Shown in pieces: positions 58,143 to 64,000 of a stretch of DNA of 64,000 nt. The stretch comes from Paraspadella gotoi (lineage: Eukaryota; Chaetognatha). Within the stretch, counting starts at the first letter, position 1; every line of letters starts with the position of its first letter. Under the pieces are notes generated by a model. The model did not search any database. It worked only from the letters and a program-made list of their open reading frames with translations, and was not told the DNA's origin. The position numbers were made by a program, and so were the translations under genes. The DNA is taken from positions 644,240 through 708,239 of the forward strand of contig CM119266.1 in the NCBI GenBank assembly GCA_051294375.1, written 5' to 3'.

Positions 58143-58339
58143 CCTCTTTACTTTTACTTAAATAAAAATTTCCAGCAAAATGGGGACTAATTCACCTGTT
58201 AACATTATCGTGTATCATTGATAATAAAAATACCAAATAGAAACTCGCTAAAAGAAAAATCTTTGAGAGCCCTTCAAGACATTTAATTTTTATGCGCTTA
58301 AGTTCGGGGGGGATTTTTTTTACCTCTTTGAATTCAAAG

Positions 58340-58500
58340 TTTATTGTAAATATTGATACAACATCCATTAAAGCGTTGACATTGTTTATTGAAGTCGAGC
58401 AAGATCCCTTTATTTTATATATAAAAATTGCCGTCAAAAATATTTTCCGCCGAGCGGGACAAGTCGATTGACATTGGAATGCGTTCTCGAGTGTCAAAAT
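58340..58500. CDS. Open frames on both strands, undecided
   Basis: The plus frame from about 58340 reads 'FIVNIDTTSIKALTLFIEVE' after a possible AG at 58339. The minus frame (58497-58192) is open for 101 codons, starting 'MTLENAFQCQSTCPARRKIF'. Each is plausible and neither has a recognised domain. Confidence 0.2.
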
Positions 58501-58894
58501 GATGGTTATTTGTCAAAGAGAAAAAAAATTTCGGCGAGCCCTCAGATCCATACAGGATCAGGAATCGAGTGTTATTTACATCTATTTTTTACCCGAATTT
58601 TTCCTCAGGGGCTATTGACATTATTTGTATGGTCAGATTTTAATGAAAATCTCCATTGAAAAAGTCTTCCTCGATTCTCGTTAGAACGACGTAGGACTCT
58701 ATTCAATCATTTTTTTAAATCGGTAAATAACAAAATTGTAAGGTTAAATGGGTAAGCCACATTTTTTAAAGATTAGTTTTTTCAATCTTGATTGTTAAAA
58801 AATTCTAGGTAAGAGTTAAAAACACGGTAAGGGATTAATTTAGAAGGGGAGAATTAATAACAATTAATCTTGTTACTCTGTCCGTCCAGTTCAT

Positions 58895-59290
58895 GAGCAA
58901 AATCTTAAGTTTAATAGATGGGTAAAGAAATGTATGAGCTACAAGTGAATCTATTTACTGAAATTTTGAAGGAGTTGCAGCCTAAAACTACTCGCAATAC
59001 ATATTGATTTATAAATTTAGATTGCAATCTTAAAACATCTTGTAAAATGAATAGAGAGACATTTTGATAACGCGTTCCAGTTATGAAGAATTCAGGGTTA
59101 AGTTTAAGAAATGTTCATTTTCTCAATGAATACAAGTTGAGAATTTAAAATGTCTCTCTATACATTTTTCGATAGTTCACTAGATAAAAAATTCATAAAA
59201 AAATATCAGATAGGAGTGTGGCTTTTCGTTTGACCTGCAACTTCTTCAGATAGCGGTTTCTTTTATTTTTATTATATTAGAAACCGATGT
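58895..59290. repeat. Inverted-repeat element remnant
   Basis: ATAGAGAGACATTTT (59050-59064) is repeated exactly as its reverse complement at 59148-59162. A looser outer pairing of 'ggagttgcag' with 'ctgcaacttc' lies at 58971 and 59236. It looks like a small decayed foldback or DNA element. No ORF. Confidence 0.45.
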
Positions 59291-60459
59291 AATAAAATGA
59301 CTTCGTAGAATGCCGATCAATGTTTTAAAGTAGATACATTTTCGGACATCTGGCAAGCTTCAGCCTTCTGAATTTCGTACTTCCATTTTGGCCTATTTTG
59401 AAGTTGAATTGAATGCACCCTTTTTCTTAAAAGCAAAACTCGAAAAATATAATACGAAGCAAATATGGGCATAACGATTAAAAGAAACGACAAAAAACTC
59501 GTTCAACTTTTCTCGTTTCAGGTCTGTCTTTCTCGTCGTGAGCGAGACGAAGCGTTAACAAACAAAAAGTCAAAAAGTTTATGAGAGAGAATGAGTCCTA
59601 AAGTGGATCGACCGGAAGTGACTTCGGGTTTAGGCGTTTCGAGGAGCATGGTCAAAATGAATGTAAGAGGGGAGGGGGGAAGGGGGAAAAGGATTTCGTG
59701 ACGCCGTTTTTAGAGGGAAAGACAAAAAAGAAGGGAATTGGAAAGTCAAGAGTATACTTTGATTTCTGCGGGGAAAAATCTTTTATCGCGGATTTTTTGA
59801 TTCTCGTTTTCCTTTCCGCTACAGATTCATTTCTCAAAAAAAGTCTTCTCCATTCAATGAAAAAACAATATTAAATATTATAGAAATGGCTTAATTTTTT
59901 TTTTTTGGAAATTTAAATTTTTAAAAAGTATTCTGATAAAAGTTCAGTATTACAAATTTTTAAAAAATTTAATTATAAATGGGTTTGAATTTAAAAACTT
60001 AACAATCATCGATCATTGGTGTGAATTTGGATAGTTTTGTTTTTTGTTTTTATTTATATGAAAGAATCTACCATAAATATTTTTTTAACATTATATAGGT
60101 ATTTTGATAATACAAATAGCATCCATGTGTTTAACCTGATGATATAATCTAAAGTGTGTTTTTTGTGCTCCCTTTTATCCATGGGATCTTTAATAAGACA
60201 TGATTAACAACTATTTATTACCTGGACTTCTGTTAGTTTGTAACCTGTTCGCGATAGGTCTTAGTGGAGCATTTACATTATAGCTATGGAAAGAAAGAAA
60301 TAAAATGTATGAGAAGCTAAAATAAATTAGTTAATTAATTTAATTAATTATTTATCTTTGATCAGGTTTAGGAACTTACCTCTTTATGTTCTGTGCGGCA
60401 GATCGGCATTGTTTCCAAATTTGTTTTTTGCTTTTTTCCTTTTTCTTGTGATTATTTGC

Positions 60460-61040
60460 CTTTCTTTTCTCTACTTCCTTGACTTTTCGCTTTCTAAGAT
60501 TCTTTTTCTTCCTTCCTCTCTCTCTCTCCCTATCTCCTTTATTTCTTTCTCAGATTATTTGTTCCTTTTCCTTGTCTCTCGTCCATACCCTTTCTCCTTT
60601 TTCCTTCTCCGTATTCTTTTGCACTTTCCTTTCATTACACCTCGCCTTTCACCTCTTTGGCGATTCTCTTCGATATACATTTTCTTACCTTTTTCTTCCT
60701 GTCCTCCTTTCTCACCTTTTTTTCCTTTCTCAGATTCTTATTTCCTTTCTTGCATATAACCTCGAGGCCTCTTCTCACCTTTGTGTGTTCATTTCTCCGA
60801 ATCTATTTTCTTTCCTTTTTATTCTTCACCTTTTTTTCATTCTCTGTATTGCTTTTCCTTTCCTTTCATTCGATACCTCGCCTTTACACTTTTTTTCCTT
60901 CTCAATTCTGTTCCTTTACCTTTCCTTTTTCAATCCTCTCGTCCATTTCAACTCTTTTCGTGCCTTTCCCTACAGATTAACTTTATCACTATATTTACAT
61001 CTCTTTTGCTTTCTCCCCTATCTTCTTTTTTTCTCTTATC
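60460..61040 (+). repeat. Pyrimidine-rich tract
   Basis: CTTT/TTCC-rich DNA over about 580 bp. The 227-codon Phe/Ser/Leu frame here is a composition effect. 59300-60450 and 61060-62630 are mostly AT-rich; I see no supported exon beyond isolated splice-like sites (for example a minus-strand GTAAGT donor near 61690). Confidence 0.8.
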
Positions 61041-62629
61041 CTCAATCCTATGTTAAAAGCCGCGTAAATCGAGTGTTCGATAATACTCGTCGCGCAAATC
61101 GAATCTCTGTTCCTCCAATTCGATTAATCCCTTATTTTTTATCTCTAATACAAATAAGATAATTTCCTACTGTTTTAATTACCTGTTTTAAATTCAAAAT
61201 ATAATTTGAGTGTATTATTCATAAGCGGCGATTCAAAATTGTAAACGATGATATTATAATGTGATATTATGTTTAGTGTGTAACTTCGCAGAACGCTTTA
61301 CATAAATTTATTTATATGATAATGAAAGTTAATTGGGTGAGATAATAATTTTTTCATCATGTTTTTGATATAATTAAATTATTCACTCATTAATCATTAT
61401 TCTCATTTTATTTATTAAACATTTTTTTATCTAAATCGACGTTACTACCGATTGATAAAGATTATTTTTTTTTATTAATAGTATATCTGTAGGTGTTGTA
61501 TAAATACCTCAATTATAAAAGTTTGCCTTCAATTTTTCTAGTCTTAAAGAAGGGTCTACATTGTCTCAGGTAATCCATTATATTAAATGAATGAAAAGAG
61601 CTAAAATCTCGACTGACAGATTTATAAACAGAGGACCTGAAAAGAGACTAAATAGTCTACTTTCCACCTTCGTTCTCTCTTGAAACTTACCAAGAAAAGA
61701 AAATCTTAGTTGATCTTTCCCTAAATGATTTCAGTGATCACTCCATTTGTGTTTATAGTTTATGCGTGTTTAGATAGGTGAATCCATTCTAAGCACTAAA
61801 TTACACATTTTTAGTTTTTGTAGTGCAAAGCTGAAATTGTTGGAATTAGATCTCATTTAAAAAAGTTTTGCAGACTGATAATTAATCATTTTTATATCCG
61901 CTTTAAAAAGTTATTCTTATAGAAGCAAAACTGTTAACCCGTGCTCGAACGCAGTACAGGGCGTATGGAGAGAATACGCATATACAAAAGACTTACCCAC
62001 CTCTGGTTCGGTGGTCTCCATACCCTCAATAACATCTCTCTCTCCTCTACCCTGCTCATCTCCCTTTTGTTATAACCTAGTACTCATATTACCTTAAAAA
62101 ATAATACACTATCTTTCTTTCACCTACTTACCTACTTTTTTTCCATGACTTAGAAGAAGCCATACCTATGGGGAAGGAACATTATACTCCGCAAAGCCTT
62201 TGTTTGAAAAAGTAACAAACGCCATTGGTGGACATTACCCCATGACGTGCCTACAACATGGTCGTGGAGTTCCGAACCCCCACACTTTGCAATACTGGTA
62301 ATGGATATGTTATCTCATCTCTATCAGGTAAGGCTCGAACTCTGCTCTAAGTAAGTATGTAATGGTAATAGAGAAACTAGTGATAAACCACAAGGGAAGC
62401 CAGCAAGAGCGATACCAAACGAAAGGGGGAGAGGGAAGAGGAGAAGTTTGTAGACCCTGAGACCTAGGATGAGTTGTTGTCATGCCGATTCTCCAAGACC
62501 CTGATCCGTGTCTCGGGGTTGAGGTGGAAGGGGACGACGAGAGGAGGAGGAGGCGGAGCTTGGAGGTATGGAAGAGAAGACCCGGGGGAGAGGAAGGTTA
62601 TAATAAGGTATCAGAGGCAGCCATAATAA

Positions 62630-63185
62630 CATTTGCAGGGTGATGCTATGTTATTGATCTAGAGTGGATGGCGAGGCCCTTTAAACCACCAAAGATCCTG
62701 TCAATACAGTCCCATAAGTCCTGTCCAAAATTCACTGTGGCACTCTGTGGGCAAGATAGCTATTTACTTAATTCTATATATCGTACTATATCCTTGACGG
62801 ACATAGGCAGTGCCTCTCCATCCATCCGCCTACCGATCTCTCGATATTCTCGACTCGGTGCGCCCTAGTTCTATCGATGCGTGAGTTTGAGCCTGCGTTA
62901 TGCTTCACTACTCAGATCATCCACTCAGTCCTACATGATCCCGCTCCTGAATTCTCTAGAGTTTCAGTTAGGCTCCACGACGAACAGGACATCATCACTC
63001 ACCGTGACAACAACAACAGTGGACATATCCATCTACCAGCGTATGAAGCGAGGATCTCTAGCAACAGACCACAGGAAAAAATCAAACAACGCTTGGTCCC
63101 ACATGATAGTACGTAGATAAGGGCAAGATAGGCTTATTTATTAAATGAATAGAATCTGTGATAATTTTGTATTGGTGTGTACAAT
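62630..63185 (+). mobile_element. Dispersed repeat R1, copy c, interrupted
   Basis: In the opposite orientation to copy a. 62630-62770 matches the internal part ('ccctttaaaccaccaaag', 'cctgtccaaa', 'gggcaagatagc'), and 63113-63185 matches the outer end ('gggcaagatag', 'ttatttattaaatgaataga'). About 345 bp lies between the two pieces and is absent from copy a. Two overlapping short frames (62877-63116, 62881-63120) sit in that intervening piece and are unidentified. Confidence 0.65.
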
Positions 63186-63674
63186 TTCATAATTTGAAAT
63201 TTAAACAAAAAATTTCGATCTTCTTCTCTTTTCTCGATATAGAAACTTTTGTGAAAAATAAAGTTTTTACTAATTATAAATTTATTGTCATTGTTTAATA
63301 AACCATGCAAATCACGGATTCAATTTAAAAACAACAGGACTTGGACGGACAAAGAGTCAAATAGGGGGAGGCGTACTTTTCATGGGCGAAAAGTAAGCTT
63401 AAGAAAATAGAGTTTGTGCTATCGACTTGATTTTACTTTACAATAAAAATTCATAAATTATTTAAATTTTTAGAAAATAAGAGATGTAGAGAAGATTGTC
63501 CGGCAACCTTGCATGTCGTCTTCATAAATTTACAGGCCCCTTTTGGCCGAAAATACTGTCGAATTATTTTAAATTGGAATTTTTTTTATTCTGCAAGTTT
63601 AAAAACAGATTTACATTCCTTTTGTCATTTAAGTTTTTTCGATATGTCTCCCATCGTGCAGTCAAATAAAAGGT

Positions 63675-64000
63675 TAAAAAGCGTGGAAAACAAAGGGACT
63701 TTCAACGACTGGGTGGATGGCTTCGGTAGGGAAAGGTGAACTTTGGGGTGGGTTAGCGAAGTTGAAGAAGTGGCGTCTGAGTAGGTGAGGTGTTCGTGCC
63801 TCCGGGGCGAAGGTGAGGATAAATGGGTTAGGAATTCGGCGGCGACTGACCGACTCAAAGTTAATCTTCATATTTGAATCAGAAATCGAATTGGAAAGTT
63901 TTATTCATCATTTCGCCAAATAAAAAATTGTCGTTTTCGACAATTTATTAATTAATTATATTTTCATGCGAAATATTTTATTTATATTATATATATATTT
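63675..64000 (+). mobile_element. Dispersed repeat R2, copy 2 (runs off window)
   Basis: Matches 45925-46265 in order and orientation, with about 15 small indels. It continues to the end of the window, so its right boundary is unknown. Confidence 0.75.

Overview
The window looks like nuclear DNA from a metazoan (invertebrate-like) genome in a draft assembly. Nothing bacterial or organellar is visible: no operons, no ribosome binding sites, no rRNA and no tRNA that I could find. Coding signal comes as short exons bounded by GT/AG sites and introns of about 60 to 400 bases, in an AT-rich background loaded with (CT/GA)n microsatellites, pyrimidine-rich minisatellites and several satellite arrays. 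The phylum cannot be named from the sequence. Six 25-N placeholder gaps, two longer N gaps and frequent one-base indels between repeat copies show that the consensus is noisy, so frame breaks are not evidence of pseudogenes.

Layout. 1-2849 is a large imperfect inverted repeat. 2.9-18 kb is mostly simple repeats: (TCGG)n, a 33-bp array, a smaller inverted repeat, a locus duplicated across a gap, and a 2.1 kb array of 47-bp monomers. 18.4-19.8 kb holds the best unnamed gene, on the minus strand. 22.7-23.8 kb is a 16-bp satellite carrying TAATCC in nearly every unit. 25-29.9 kb has a hairpin element, a dispersed repeat (called R1 here), two hairpin-rich segments and several short exon-like frames. 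34-36.2 kb is a candidate plus-strand gene with an X-box-like site upstream. 37.2-40.1 kb is an 85-bp satellite. 41.5-44.1 kb contains exon candidates interrupted by satellites. 44.5-46.3 kb has two blocks that recur at 53.9-54.9 and 63.7-64 kb. 50.17-51.82 kb is a METTL27-like methyltransferase gene, the only protein I can name. 54.9-57.3 kb is a 149-bp satellite. 57.9-64 kb is AT-rich with repeats and few exon candidates.

The genes do not form a visible pathway. The main general observation is that the low-complexity DNA is not random filler: (CT)n, (TTTTC)n and (CTC)n tracts repeatedly lie in introns just upstream of 3' splice sites. Most exon calls rest on splice-site context and reading-frame appearance judged by eye. 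In GC-rich stretches several frames are open on both strands, so confidences are deliberately low.
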